Source of the DNA: Pelagibacteraceae bacterium AG-410-N23
GTDB taxonomy: Bacteria; Pseudomonadota; Alphaproteobacteria; Pelagibacterales; Pelagibacteraceae
Assembly (NCBI GenBank): GCA_003215055.1
Contig: QCKW01000005.1
Location: 1 to 63,560 of the forward strand
Direction: 5' to 3'
DNA: 63,560 bases
The notes under the pieces were generated by a model. That model searched no databases, was not told where the DNA came from, and worked only from the letters and a program-made list of their open reading frames with translations. Position 1 is the first letter of the stretch. Each line of letters begins with the position of its first letter. Made by a program: the position numbers and the translations under genes. Shown here in pieces: positions 1 to 8,983 of the stretch.

Positions 1-258
1 AATGGATTCACAAATCTTGTTCCAACAATTTTTTGTATAACCACAATTGTTTTGTGTATTTTTTGTTTATCTAAAGCAATGAATATAATTCCTGTTGGTT
101 TTACTTATGCAACATATGGTGGATTAACAATTACTGCAGTAACGATCTTTGGTATTTTAAAATATAATCAATTACCTAATATTTATGGAACTATAGGTAT
201 AATTCTAATAATTATAGGTGTTATTCTGGTAAATTATTTAGGAAAAGTAAGTTCTTAA
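1..258 (+). CDS. SMR-family small multidrug exporter, 3' fragment
   Basis: The frame is open from base 1 and ends at TAA 256-258, so the start lies outside the window; a TTG at 52 is only an internal codon. The visible 85 residues hold three hydrophobic helices and match the second half of EmrE/SugE-type proteins, with an IPVGFTYATYGG stretch at the third helix (EmrE has IPTGIAYAIW) and a final hydrophobic helix ending NYLGK. SMR proteins are inner-membrane proton-coupled exporters of cationic compounds and normally have about 105-110 residues, so roughly 20-25 residues, including the glutamate of helix 1, are missing from view. The substrate cannot be told. Family assignment is fairly sure. 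Confidence 0.8.
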   Translation, partial: NGFTNLVPTIFCITTIVLCIFCLSKAMNIIPVGFTYATYGGLTITAVTIFGILKYNQLPNIYGTIGIILIIIGVILVNYLGKVSS

Positions 259-261
259 ATA

Positions 262-279
262 TTTTAACAAATCTGTAAC
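262..279 (+). promoter_or_regulatory. Pho box upstream of phoR
   Basis: Two 7-base half sites, TTTTAAC (262-268) and CTGTAAC (273-279), separated by 4 bases, 22 bases before the phoR ATG. This is the 7-4-7 layout of PhoB operators (consensus half site CTGTCAT). The same CTGTAAC half site recurs before pstC. It suggests that PhoB controls its own sensor gene. Confidence 0.65.
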
Positions 280-300
280 ATTTGAATGAGATAATTTTAT

Positions 301-1458
301 ATGGAACTTTTAACATTTGTTTTGCTAATCATAATAGCTATTTTGTTATTTTTTCTTTTAAAAAAAGAAAGAGTCTTAGGTATTAATACTGAAGTTAAAG
401 TTGAAGATAAAAAGTTAGATGAAGATGAAAGTAAGAAATATAGAGAAACTATTTATAATCTTTTAAATTACATTCCAGAAGGAATTATAATTCTAAACAA
501 ATCCAAGGAAATAATATTTAGTAATAGTTCAGCTAGTAAAAGATTTCAAACAAAGTTAAATGAAAATATAAGTGGATTTTTAAGAAATCCCGACTTGTTA
601 AGTTCAATTGAGAAAGCTTTTAATGGAGAAAATTCTAATGACCTTGAAATAGAGCTACGAAACCCTTCAGTTCTTAGAATGAATGTAACAATTTACCAAG
701 ATAATCATAATTTATTTTTTGACGAGCCATCTTGCTTGCTTTTTATGAGAGATTTAACTGAATTTCATAAATTTCAACAATTAAAATCAGACTTTGTTGC
801 AAATGTATCCCACGAACTTAGAACCCCACTACAATCTATTAAGATGGGACTGGAGACATTTGAAAATAATGCTGATTTAAAAAAAAACTCTGAAGTTACT
901 AATTTATTACCAGTAATGACTTCTCAATCTGAAAGAATGGAAAATTTAATAAGAGATTTGTTATCTCTTTCGAAAATTGAGCTGCAAGAACACATAAGAC
1001 CTACACACGAAATAAATTTAATAGAAGTACTTAGTTACGTGATTAAAACTTATGAAAACATTGTTAAAAAAAATAACATCAATTTAAATCTACAAAAAAC
1101 TGAGAATTTCAAAATTATTGGTGATCGGGATAAATTAATAGAAATTTTTACTAATCTTATTGATAATTCAATTAAATATAGTGAGAAGGGTAAAGAAATT
1201 AAAATTGCCACGAAAAAAGAGGGTGATTTAAATATTGTCTCTATATCAGATCAAGGCATAGGAATTCCCAAGGAATTTATTCATAGAATCACCGAAAGAT
1301 TTTTCACTGTTGATCCTAGTAAAAGTCGGAGTGTTGGTGGGACAGGCTTAGGACTTGCTATTGTTAAACATCTTGTTTCTCAACATAGAGGTGAAATGAT
1401 TATTAATAGTGAGGAAAATCAAGGAACTACTATAGATTTGAAATTTAATTCAATTTAA
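301..1458 (+). CDS. phoR: Phosphate-regulon sensor histidine kinase PhoR
   Basis: This 385-residue inner-membrane kinase senses the state of the Pst transporter and phosphorylates or dephosphorylates PhoB. One membrane helix (about residues 4-22) is followed directly by a cytoplasmic PAS-like domain (about 50-155), so there is no periplasmic sensor loop, as is usual for PhoR. The HisKA segment contains the HELRTP motif with phospho-acceptor His171. The ATPase domain shows an N box (NLIDNSIKYS), a G1 box (DQGIGIP) and a G2 box (GGTGLGLAIVKHL). It opens the cluster phoR-pstS-pstC-pstA-pstB-phoU-phoB, so sensor and regulator lie at opposite ends of one locus. A Pho box precedes it. Identity is secure from domains plus context. 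Confidence 0.93.
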   Translation: MELLTFVLLIIIAILLFFLLKKERVLGINTEVKVEDKKLDEDESKKYRETIYNLLNYIPEGIIILNKSKEIIFSNSSASKRFQTKLNENISGFLRNPDLLSSIEKAFNGENSNDLEIELRNPSVLRMNVTIYQDNHNLFFDEPSCLLFMRDLTEFHKFQQLKSDFVANVSHELRTPLQSIKMGLETFENNADLKKNSEVTNLLPVMTSQSERMENLIRDLLSLSKIELQEHIRPTHEINLIEVLSYVIKTYENIVKKNNINLNLQKTENFKIIGDRDKLIEIFTNLIDNSIKYSEKGKEIKIATKKEGDLNIVSISDQGIGIPKEFIHRITERFFTVDPSKSRSVGGTGLGLAIVKHLVSQHRGEMIINSEENQGTTIDLKFNSI

Positions 1459-1478
1459 TTCAACTAAAAAGTTAGCCT

Positions 1479-1518
1479 TTGTAATAAAACTTTAACTTTC
1501 CTTTAATAAAATATTTAA
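1479..1518 (+). promoter_or_regulatory. Tandem Pho boxes upstream of pstS
   Basis: Four half sites are phased every 11 bases: TTGTAAT (1479-1485), CTTTAAC (1490-1496), CTTTAAT (1501-1507) and a weak TATTTAA (1512-1518), each separated by 4 bases. This reads as two overlapping or tandem PhoB operators in front of pstS, on one face of the helix. The AAAAGGAG ribosome binding site lies at about 1555-1562. Confidence 0.7.
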
Positions 1519-1566
1519 GATTCAGATTTAATTATTGATGCATAACGAATCTAAAAAAGGAGAAAT

Positions 1567-2595
1567 ATGAATAGATTAGTAAAAATTTTATTAGGGTTTC
1601 TTTTAGTACTTAGTTTTACAACAACTAGTCACGCGAGAGATCAAATAAAAATTGTAGGTTCTTCTACTGTTTACCCATATGCTACAGTTGTAGCTGAAAA
1701 GTTTGGTAAGGGTGGAAAATTCAAGACACCAGTAATCGAAAGCACAGGAACTGGTGGAGGAATGAAATTGTTCTGCGCAGGTGTAGGAGCAAATCATCCT
1801 GATATAACAAATGCATCAAGAGCAATTAAAACAAAAGAAAAAGCTTTATGTGAGAAAAATGGAGTTGCTGAAATTATTGAAATAGTAATAGGTAATGATG
1901 GTATTTCATTTGCACACTCAGTGAATGCTCCAGATGCAGATTTTACAAAAGAACAATTATGGAGAGCTTTAGCATCTAAAGTAGACATTGATGGAAAACT
2001 TGTTGAAAATCCATATAAAAATTGGAGTGATATAGACGCTAGTCTTCCAAATAAAAAGATTGAAATATTAGTTGCACCTCCAACATCAGGTACTAGAGAT
2101 GCATGGAATTCATTAGTTATGGTTAAAGGATGCACTAAAACAGCCAAATCTCTTTACGATGCTGAAGGTAAAAAAGCTAAAAAAGAATGTGCTAAAATTA
2201 GAGAGGATGGATACGCTGTTGAAGCTGGCGAAAATGATACTTTAATTGTACAAAAACTCTCATCTAATCCTGATGCATTTGGTTTTTTTGGTTATAGTTA
2301 CTTAGTTGCTAACAAAGATAAAATCAAAGCATCTTCAATTAATGGTGTACAACCATCTTTAGAAGGTATTCAAGATTATTCTTATCCAATTGCAAGACCA
2401 TTGTTCTTTTATGTAAAAAAAGCTCACATTGGAGTAATTCCAGGCATTAAAGAGTTTCTTAAAGAATTTACTTCAAAAAAAGCAATGAGTAATAGAGGTT
2501 ATTTAGCTGAAATAGGACTTGTTCCTTTAGCTTCAGATAAATATAAAGTTACTAGAACTGCTGCAGTAGATCTGAATACAATCAAGTTAAAATAA
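1567..2595 (+). CDS. pstS: Periplasmic phosphate-binding protein PstS
   Basis: The high-affinity phosphate receptor of the PstSCAB ABC importer, acting in the periplasm. The 342 residues start with a signal peptide (basic start, hydrophobic core, cut after about residue 23 at SHA-RD). Family hallmarks are the VGSSTVYPYA phosphate-binding segment near the mature start, TGTGGGMK, and SGTRDAW in the second lobe. It has a strong ribosome binding site and its own Pho-box array. A terminator follows directly, so pstS should be made in excess over the membrane subunits. Length and motifs are normal for alphaproteobacterial PstS. Confidence 0.97.
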   Translation: MNRLVKILLGFLLVLSFTTTSHARDQIKIVGSSTVYPYATVVAEKFGKGGKFKTPVIESTGTGGGMKLFCAGVGANHPDITNASRAIKTKEKALCEKNGVAEIIEIVIGNDGISFAHSVNAPDADFTKEQLWRALASKVDIDGKLVENPYKNWSDIDASLPNKKIEILVAPPTSGTRDAWNSLVMVKGCTKTAKSLYDAEGKKAKKECAKIREDGYAVEAGENDTLIVQKLSSNPDAFGFFGYSYLVANKDKIKASSINGVQPSLEGIQDYSYPIARPLFFYVKKAHIGVIPGIKEFLKEFTSKKAMSNRGYLAEIGLVPLASDKYKVTRTAAVDLNTIKLK

Positions 2596-2617
2596 TTTTC
2601 ATTTATCCCCAAAAAAA

Positions 2618-2641
2618 GGCCAGTAATAACTGGCCTTTTTT
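2618..2641 (+). terminator. Intrinsic terminator between pstS and pstC
   Basis: Perfect 7-bp stem GGCCAGT (2618-2624) / ACTGGCC (2629-2635), loop AATA, followed by six T. A run of seven A precedes the stem, so it could also work on the other strand. It uncouples pstS from pstCAB-phoU-phoB. Confidence 0.88.
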
Positions 2642-2664
2642 ATTAATTCAATCTTAGATTTAAT

Positions 2665-2682
2665 TTGTAATATTTCTGTAAC
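2665..2682 (+). promoter_or_regulatory. Pho box upstream of pstC
   Basis: TTGTAAT (2665-2671), 4-base spacer, CTGTAAC (2676-2682): the 7-4-7 layout of a PhoB operator, 25 bases before the pstC ATG. With the terminator just upstream, it gives pstCAB-phoU-phoB a PhoB-dependent promoter of its own. Confidence 0.72.
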
Positions 2683-2707
2683 ATTAAGAATATATCACTC
2701 AGGGCGA

Positions 2708-4111
2708 ATGAACATCGTTCTAATATTTTTAATTACTATATTTTCTGTCTCTTTGTTCTTCTATGGAAAATCAAAAACTAAAACCATTTCTATAAAAGAT
2801 AATATTAAATTAAATGCTCTACCAAAATTTTATGGATACTATCTTGTTTTATGGTGTTCAATACCAGCATTAGTATTTTTATTAGTCTGGTCATTATTTG
2901 AACCTGTAATTATTAAATCTATAATTATTGAAACAGCTGCAAATCAAGGTGCAATTTTTAGTGATAAAAATGAAGCAAATTTAATATATGAAAAAATTAA
3001 AGCTATTCATTTAGGTACTTATTTTGGAGATATAGACAGTATATTGAGAGAAAGTGCTCTTGCGTATGCAAAATTTATAAATCTTTTTACTAATTCAAAA
3101 GTAGTTTTAATTTTTGGTATAATTATAGCCTCAATTATTTACTCTTTAAAAAAAATAAAGAATAACAATAAAGCTAGAGACGATGTGGAAGTTATATTAA
3201 AAGGTTTATTGTTTGTATCTTCATTAATAGCAATTTTAACTACTCTCGGAATAATATTTTCATTACTTTTTGAAAGTATAAAGTTTTTTTCAGTCATTAA
3301 TGTTTTTGATTATTTATTTGGTACAAATTGGAGTCCTCAAAGAGCCTTTGTTAGAGATGCCTCCTCAATAACTGCAGCTGAATTTGAAGAATTAAAAGAT
3401 GCTTTTGGCTTTATTCCATTAATTGCAGGGACATCTTTCATAGCTTTTATTGCAATGTTGGTAGCTGTTCCTATTGGTCTATTTTCAGGAATTTACATGG
3501 CTGAATATGCTTCAATTAAAGTAAGAAGAATTTCAAAACCAATTATTGAAATTTTAGCAGGAATACCAACTGTAGTTTATGGTTTCTTTGCTGCATTAAC
3601 TGTTGGACCTTTTTTTAGACAAGTAGGTGAAAATTTAGGATTAACTGTTTCATCTGAAAGTGCTTTAGCTGCAGGATTAATTATGGGAATAATGATTATT
3701 CCTTATGTTTCATCTTTATCTGATGACGTAATTAATTCTGTACCACAATCATTAAGAGACGGTTCATATGCTGTAGGAGCCACTAAATCAGAAACAATTA
3801 AACAAGTCGTGATACCTGCGGCTCTTCCAGGGATAATAGGATCAGTTCTATTAGCTGTATCAAGAGCGATAGGTGAAACAATGATAGTTGTCATGGCAGC
3901 TGGCCTTGCTGCAAATCTTACAATTAATCCTTTAGAGTCTACTACAACAATCACAACTCAAATTGTAATGATACTTGTTGGTGACCAAGAATTTGATAGT
4001 CCGAAAACTCAATCTGCTTTTGCTTTAGGGCTTACATTATTTATAGCAACATTAATATTGAATTATATCGCTCAAAGAGCAGTCAAAAAATATAGAGAGA
4101 AGTATGACTAA
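2708..4111 (+). CDS. pstC: Phosphate ABC transporter permease PstC
   Basis: One of the two membrane subunits of the phosphate importer. The 467 residues are longer than the roughly 320 of E. coli PstC because of an N-terminal extension with about three extra membrane helices and a periplasmic loop (about residues 1-180), a form common in alphaproteobacteria. The permease domain follows, with GIPTVVYGFFAA and the ABC-contacting EAA loop around SLRDGSYAVGATKSET, then AVSRAIGETMIVVMAAG. The stop overlaps the pstA start by 8 nt (ATGACTAA), which implies coupled translation. The ATG at 2708 is the only good start after the Pho box. Confidence 0.95.
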   Translation: MNIVLIFLITIFSVSLFFYGKSKTKTISIKDNIKLNALPKFYGYYLVLWCSIPALVFLLVWSLFEPVIIKSIIIETAANQGAIFSDKNEANLIYEKIKAIHLGTYFGDIDSILRESALAYAKFINLFTNSKVVLIFGIIIASIIYSLKKIKNNNKARDDVEVILKGLLFVSSLIAILTTLGIIFSLLFESIKFFSVINVFDYLFGTNWSPQRAFVRDASSITAAEFEELKDAFGFIPLIAGTSFIAFIAMLVAVPIGLFSGIYMAEYASIKVRRISKPIIEILAGIPTVVYGFFAALTVGPFFRQVGENLGLTVSSESALAAGLIMGIMIIPYVSSLSDDVINSVPQSLRDGSYAVGATKSETIKQVVIPAALPGIIGSVLLAVSRAIGETMIVVMAAGLAANLTINPLESTTTITTQIVMILVGDQEFDSPKTQSAFALGLTLFIATLILNYIAQRAVKKYREKYD

Positions 4112-5366
4112 AGAAGAAAGATTAAAAAAAAGACACCGAGCAGAAAAAAGATTTAGATTTTACGGATTAACATCTATCTTTGTTGCTTTGTTGTTTGTTG
4201 TTATTCTAGTTCAAAATATTTTCTCAAAAGGAAGTTCAGCTTTTAAAAAAACAGTAATTACCACTGAAGTTTTCTTTGATCAGGAATTACTAGAAATTCA
4301 AAATGGTGCATCCGAAGAAGAAATAATGGAAGCCGATTTTTACGATATAATGATTGAAAATTTAATAAAGGCTTATCCAGCAAAAGATAGAGATGAGGAA
4401 GATGAATTATTAAAACTATTTAGTGGTGATGCTGAAATTGAGATTAAAAAAGCTTTTTTAAATGATAATAACTTAATAGGTAAAACAATTACATTAGATT
4501 TAACAGCCTCTGATGACATTGATCAATTACATAAAGGTAATTATCCAAGAGATTTACCCGAAGAAAGAAGAAGAATTTCTGACTTTCAATTAGTTATTTA
4601 CGATTATTTTGTTGAAAATAAAAAGATAAGTAAAAATTTTAACAATTATTTCTTTAACAATGGTGACTCTAGAGATCCAGAACTAGCAGGTATAGGTGGA
4701 GCTTTAGTTGGATCATTTTATAGTATTTTAATTTGTTTATTATTAGCTTTTCCAGTGGCTGTTCTAGCGTCGATTTACTTGGAAGAGTTTGCTCCAAAAA
4801 ATAAAATTACAGATTTTATTGAAATTAATATAAATAATTTAGCAGCAGTGCCATCTATTGTTTACGGTTTGCTTGCTTTACAAATTTTGCTTGCAACTAT
4901 CCAATTACCGAGATCAACACCATTAGTTGCTGGTATAACTTTAGCGTTAATGACTTTACCAAGAATTATTATTCCATGTAGAGCTTCATTAAAAGCTGTT
5001 CCACCTTCAATAAGAGAGGGCGCTCTAGCAGTTGGTGCATCTAAATTTCAATCTGTTTTTCATCATGTAGTACCGTTAGCACTACCTGGCACTTTATCAG
5101 GAACTATAATTGGATTAGCTCAAGCATTAGGTGAAACTGCACCACTTATATTAATTGGAATGGTGGCATTTGTTGTTGATATACCGTCAAGCCCAGTTGA
5201 TCCATCATCTTCTTTACCTGTTCAAGTATATTTATGGTCTGAGTCTGCAGAAAGAGGTTTTGTTGAAAAAACTTCAGCAACTATTATGATGCTCTTAAGC
5301 TTTTTAATTGTAATGAATTTTATTGCAGTTTACTTAAGACAAAAATTTGAAAAACGATGGAACTAA
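4104..5366 (+). CDS. pstA: Phosphate ABC transporter permease PstA
   Basis: Second membrane subunit of the phosphate importer. A first helix (about residues 21-40) is followed by a large acidic insert (about 45-185) that probably faces the periplasm and makes the protein 420 residues long against about 296 in E. coli. The permease core contains AAVPSIVYGLLALQ and the EAA loop SIREGALAVGASKFQSVFHH, then AQALGETAPLILIGM. It overlaps pstC by 8 nt and abuts pstB with no gap. The extended form is again typical of alphaproteobacteria. Confidence 0.95.
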   Translation: MTKEERLKKRHRAEKRFRFYGLTSIFVALLFVVILVQNIFSKGSSAFKKTVITTEVFFDQELLEIQNGASEEEIMEADFYDIMIENLIKAYPAKDRDEEDELLKLFSGDAEIEIKKAFLNDNNLIGKTITLDLTASDDIDQLHKGNYPRDLPEERRRISDFQLVIYDYFVENKKISKNFNNYFFNNGDSRDPELAGIGGALVGSFYSILICLLLAFPVAVLASIYLEEFAPKNKITDFIEININNLAAVPSIVYGLLALQILLATIQLPRSTPLVAGITLALMTLPRIIIPCRASLKAVPPSIREGALAVGASKFQSVFHHVVPLALPGTLSGTIIGLAQALGETAPLILIGMVAFVVDIPSSPVDPSSSLPVQVYLWSESAERGFVEKTSATIMMLLSFLIVMNFIAVYLRQKFEKRWN

Positions 5367-6128
5367 ATGAGCAACATTAAAATAAAATCAAAAAACTTGA
5401 ATGTTTATTATGGTGATAAACAAGCATTGTTTGATGTTAATTTAGATTTGAATGAAAAAGAGGTAACTGCATTAATTGGTCCATCAGGATGTGGTAAATC
5501 AACTTTCATAAGATGCATTAATAGAATGAATGATGTTATTGATATTTGTAAAGTTACTGGAAATATCGAAATGGATGGTATGAATATTAATGATAAAGAT
5601 TTAGACGTTGTCTCATTGAGAGAAAGAGTTGGAATGGTTTTTCAAAAGCCAAACCCTTTTCCAAAAAGTATATATGATAATATTTCGTATGGTCCTAAAA
5701 TTCATGGAAAAGGTGAAACTAAAAGCGAATTAGATCAAATTGTTGAAAATAGTTTAAAAAAATCTGCTTTATGGGAAGAAGTTAAAGATAGACTTGATGA
5801 ACCAGGTACAAGTTTATCAGGTGGACAACAACAAAGACTTTGCATAGCAAGAGCTATATCTGTTAACCCTGAAGTGATCTTAATGGATGAACCATGCTCA
5901 GCATTAGACCCAATTGCTACTGCAAAAATTGAGGAATTAATTGATGAATTAAAAAAAACTTATACGATTGTAATAGTGACACACTCAATGGCTCAGGCTG
6001 TACGTGTTTCACAAAAAACAGGGTTTTTTCACCTAGGAAAGTTAATTGAAGTTGGAAAAACTGAGAAAATTTTTAAAAATCCTGACAATAAAATGACACA
6101 AGACTATATTACAGGTAGATTTGGATAA
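5367..6128 (+). CDS. pstB: Phosphate ABC transporter ATPase PstB
   Basis: Cytoplasmic ATPase that drives PstCA. It shows Walker [10 protein letters not shown] (38-46), Q loop in [11 protein letters not shown], signature LSGGQQQRL (150-158), Walker B VILMDEP (170-176) and the switch His in [13 protein letters not shown] after the Q loop is characteristic of PstB. 253 residues, full length. The ATG follows the pstA stop directly. Confidence 0.98.
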   Translation: MSNIKIKSKNLNVYYGDKQALFDVNLDLNEKEVTALIGPSGCGKSTFIRCINRMNDVIDICKVTGNIEMDGMNINDKDLDVVSLRERVGMVFQKPNPFPKSIYDNISYGPKIHGKGETKSELDQIVENSLKKSALWEEVKDRLDEPGTSLSGGQQQRLCIARAISVNPEVILMDEPCSALDPIATAKIEELIDELKKTYTIVIVTHSMAQAVRVSQKTGFFHLGKLIEVGKTEKIFKNPDNKMTQDYITGRFG

Positions 6129-6131
6129 ATT

Positions 6132-6824
6132 ATGAGCAATGAACATACAGTAAAGTCTTACGAAGAAGAACTTCAGTTCCTTAAAGACTCGTTAATTAAA
6201 ATGGGTAGCTTAACCGAGTCACAATTAAGTGATGCAATGGATGCGGTGATTAAAGTTGATAAGGACTCAATTGATAAAATTATTAAAAGTGATGAAGAAA
6301 TAAACAAATTTAGATCTAAAATAGATACTCAAATAATGAATTTACTAGTTAAAAGAGCACCTATGGCAATTGATTTAAGAGAAACTATAAGTTCATTAAA
6401 AATCTCGCAAGATTTAGAAAGAATAGGAGATCTTTCAAAGAGTAATGCAAAAAAAGTTAAACCTTTACCACTAGATTTACCAGATGAATTATTAGGAAAT
6501 TTGAAAAGACTTGGAGAACTTGTTATGAAACAATTAAATGATGTTCTTGATAGTTATGTGAACAAAAACTTTGATAAAGCTAAAGAAGTTTGGGAAAAAG
6601 ATGAACAAGTTGATGACTTAACTTATATCGCAATGGAAAGTGTAATAGATTTTTTATCTAAAGATAAAAAAAACTTAGATTTTTCAACACATTTAATTTT
6701 TGCTACAAAAAATTTGGAAAGAGCAGGCGATCATATAACGAATATCGCTGAAACAGTATGTTATTTAGTAAAGGGCGAATATCTAAAAGGTAGTAGACCA
6801 AAGGGCAAAGTAATCCAAGAATAA
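6132..6824 (+). CDS. phoU: Phosphate transport accessory protein PhoU
   Basis: All-helical cytoplasmic regulator that links PstB to PhoR and dampens phosphate uptake. The 230 residues show two PhoU repeats, each with an acidic metal-binding signature: RETISSLKISQDLERIGDLS at about 92-111 and the matching NLERAGDHITNIAE near residue 200. It lies 3 nt after pstB and 1 nt before phoB. Full length. Confidence 0.96.
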   Translation: MSNEHTVKSYEEELQFLKDSLIKMGSLTESQLSDAMDAVIKVDKDSIDKIIKSDEEINKFRSKIDTQIMNLLVKRAPMAIDLRETISSLKISQDLERIGDLSKSNAKKVKPLPLDLPDELLGNLKRLGELVMKQLNDVLDSYVNKNFDKAKEVWEKDEQVDDLTYIAMESVIDFLSKDKKNLDFSTHLIFATKNLERAGDHITNIAETVCYLVKGEYLKGSRPKGKVIQE

Positions 6825-6825
6825 T

Positions 6826-7509
6826 TTGATGAAAGGAAAAATTTTTATTATTGAAGATGAAGCTTCAATAGTTCAATTAGTCCAACATAATTTAGAAAAA
6901 GAAGGTTTTGTTGTCTCTTCATCATTAAATGGAAATGAAGGTTTAAAAGAATTAAAAAAATTTGAGCCTAATCTACTCTTATTAGATTGGATGCTACCAG
7001 ATTTATCAGGGATAGATATCTGTAAAAATATTAGAAGAGACAGTAATTTTAAGAGCCTTCCTATCATTATGCTTACAGCTAAAGGTGAGGAGGAAGACAA
7101 GGTAAAAGGTCTTGAAAGTGGTGTAGATGATTATGTCACAAAACCATTTAGTTTTAACGAGCTATCTGCTCGAATAAAAGCTGTTCTAAGAAGATCTGAT
7201 CCTAAAGTTGTTGCAAATGAGTTAATATTTGATGATTTAAAATTAGATAGAATAGAAAAAAGAGTTTTTAGATCAGATAAAGAAATCCAACTTGGTCCTA
7301 CAGAATTTAGATTATTAGAATTTTTCTTAACAAATCCCAAAAGAGTTTATTCACGAGATCAAATTTTAGAAACTGTTTGGCCTAATAATGTCAATGTAGA
7401 AAGTAGAACTATTGACGTTCATATTAGAAGACTAAGACAATCAATCAATATTGAAGGTAAAAAAGAGTTAATTCGAACAGTTAGAGCCTCGGGTTATTCT
7501 TTAGTTTAA
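6826..7509 (+). CDS. phoB: Phosphate response regulator PhoB
   Basis: OmpR-family response regulator; when phosphorylated by PhoR it binds the Pho boxes seen at 262, 1479 and 2665. Receiver domain at 1-120 with acidic pair EDE near the start, phospho-acceptor Asp54 in LLDWMLPD and the conserved KPF; winged-helix DNA-binding domain at about 130-227 with RTIDVHIRRLRQ as recognition helix. 227 residues, normal length. The start has two successive Met codons; the first fits the spacing after phoU. Its stop codon shares TTAA with the convergent gene. Confidence 0.97.
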   Translation: MMKGKIFIIEDEASIVQLVQHNLEKEGFVVSSSLNGNEGLKELKKFEPNLLLLDWMLPDLSGIDICKNIRRDSNFKSLPIIMLTAKGEEEDKVKGLESGVDDYVTKPFSFNELSARIKAVLRRSDPKVVANELIFDDLKLDRIEKRVFRSDKEIQLGPTEFRLLEFFLTNPKRVYSRDQILETVWPNNVNVESRTIDVHIRRLRQSINIEGKKELIRTVRASGYSLV

Positions 7510-7727
7510 ATAATTATTTTATAAATCCCTACTAAGAACAATGGTATTTGTAGTCCAAAGTTAGTAAGTATCGCTCTGTCTTTGCTAATAAATCCAGCGA
7601 TAGTCCATCCAACAACTCCTAATCCATGAAAATAAATATTTAAAGGATATATATTTAGGTTTGTTAATAGAATACCAACTAAGACTAGAAATGTACTTAT
7701 CCATTTAAGGTACTTCTTGATAAACAT
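7506..7727 (-). CDS. Small membrane protein, function unknown
   Basis: 73 residues, two hydrophobic helices (about 8-27 and 34-50) and a further hydrophobic stretch near the C-terminus, short basic N-terminus (MFIKKYLKW). I recognise no functional family; similar small proteins occur in marine alphaproteobacteria without assigned function. The ribosome binding site AAAGGAAAA sits just before the ATG. It lies 44 nt after zur on the same strand and may be co-transcribed with the zinc genes, but nothing in the protein points to zinc. Its stop overlaps that of phoB in the shared TTAA. Confidence 0.7.
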   Translation of the reverse strand: MFIKKYLKWISTFLVLVGILLTNLNIYPLNIYFHGLGVVGWTIAGFISKDRAILTNFGLQIPLFLVGIYKIII

Positions 7728-7771
7728 TCGTTTTCCTTTCAGCTTGTTTTATTTTGATTTTAGATAATAAC

Positions 7772-8164
7772 TTATCTACACTTTTTACATAATCCAAAAA
7801 ACTCAAGATTGTATTTACTATATTTCATACCATCTTTGTCTTTGAAATTAGTTAAGTATTTAGAAAGACTTGCACTGCTAATTTCTGTTACTTTTTCACA
7901 GATCTCACATATTGAAAATGCAGTAGCTTTTGATACCTGACAGCTTGAATTTTGACAGGCTATAAAGGCATTTCTGCTTTCAATTTTATGAATTTTTCCT
8001 ATTTCAACTAACTTATCTAATGCTCGATATACTTGTAATGGAGCTTTAATCCCTTTTTTTTGAACATTAAAAAGTATTGCATAAGCTTTCATTGGTTCAG
8101 GTGATTTATCAATTAAATCAAAAATAATTTGCTGATTTTTTGAAAGAGTATGCATTTTATTCAT
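7772..8164 (-). CDS. zur: Zinc uptake regulator Zur (Fur family)
   Basis: 130-residue Fur-family repressor: N-terminal winged helix (about 1-80) followed by a metal-binding dimerisation domain. Two CxxC pairs, CEIC in the middle and CKKC near the end, form the structural zinc site of Zur/Fur proteins. The position directly after znuBC and the Zur-like palindromes at the znuC-znuA junction make zinc rather than iron the likely signal. It should repress znuBC-zur and znuA when zinc is sufficient. A second Met at residue 4 is an alternative start. Confidence 0.9.
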   Translation of the reverse strand: MNKMHTLSKNQQIIFDLIDKSPEPMKAYAILFNVQKKGIKAPLQVYRALDKLVEIGKIHKIESRNAFIACQNSSCQVSKATAFSICEICEKVTEISSASLSKYLTNFKDKDGMKYSKYNLEFFGLCKKCR

Positions 8165-8179
8165 TCTACTGATTCCTCA

Positions 8180-8983
8180 TCAATTTTTCAATTTAATCGA
8201 TTGTTTTATATTTAATAAAGACAAAATAAATAAGAATAAAGAAGCTGCTATAATTGATGGTCCAGAAGCAGTGTTAAATTCTAATGAAGAAAATAATCCT
8301 AAAATCACAGATAATAATCCACCAATGATTGAATAAATTACCATCTTCTGAGGACTTGATGAAATATTTCTAGCCATTGCAGCAGGTATAATTAACATTC
8401 CTGTAATTAATAATAAGCCAACCATCTTAATTGATATTGCAATAATTGCTGCCATTAAGATTGTAAATATAGCTTTTGCACGGTCTGGATTTAAACCTTC
8501 TGCTTCAGCTAGTTCATAATTAACAGTTGATGCAAATAAAGGTTTCCAAATTAATTTTAAAATTAAGAGGATTAATGCTCCTCCAATCCATATTATTAAA
8601 AGATCATCAACAGTAACAGCCAATATATCTCCAAATAATAACCCCATAATATCAAATCTAATAAATGATAAAAATCCTATAACAACAAGTCCTACAGCTA
8701 GCGATGAGTGAGCTAAAAGACCGAGTAAAGCATCACCTGGTAGATTGGTTCTCTTTTGTAATTGTATTAAAGTTAAAGCTATTAAAGATGAGATGATAAA
8801 TACTGAGAAGGCTATGTTGAATTCCATTGAATAAGCTAATGTTACTCCAAGTAAAGCAGAGTGGGCTAGAGTATCTCCAAAATAAGACAATCTTCTCCAA
8901 ACAACAAAACATCCAAGAGGTCCAGTGACTATGGCAACTCCAATACCTGCTATTAAAGCTCTTATAAAAAAGTCATCTAACAT
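8180..8983 (-). CDS. znuB: Zinc ABC transporter permease ZnuB
   Basis: Inner-membrane subunit of the high-affinity zinc importer. 267 residues, seven or eight hydrophobic helices, with the ABC-3 family pattern: GPLGCFVVWRRLSYFGDTLAHSALLG near the N-terminus, where the His and Asp are conserved, and a later GLLLITGMLIIPAA. Its ATG follows the znuC stop directly; the gene is 15 nt before zur, so znuC-znuB-zur reads as one operon. Confidence 0.95.
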   Translation of the reverse strand: MLDDFFIRALIAGIGVAIVTGPLGCFVVWRRLSYFGDTLAHSALLGVTLAYSMEFNIAFSVFIISSLIALTLIQLQKRTNLPGDALLGLLAHSSLAVGLVVIGFLSFIRFDIMGLLFGDILAVTVDDLLIIWIGGALILLILKLIWKPLFASTVNYELAEAEGLNPDRAKAIFTILMAAIIAISIKMVGLLLITGMLIIPAAMARNISSSPQKMVIYSIIGGLLSVILGLFSSLEFNTASGPSIIAASLFLFILSLLNIKQSIKLKN

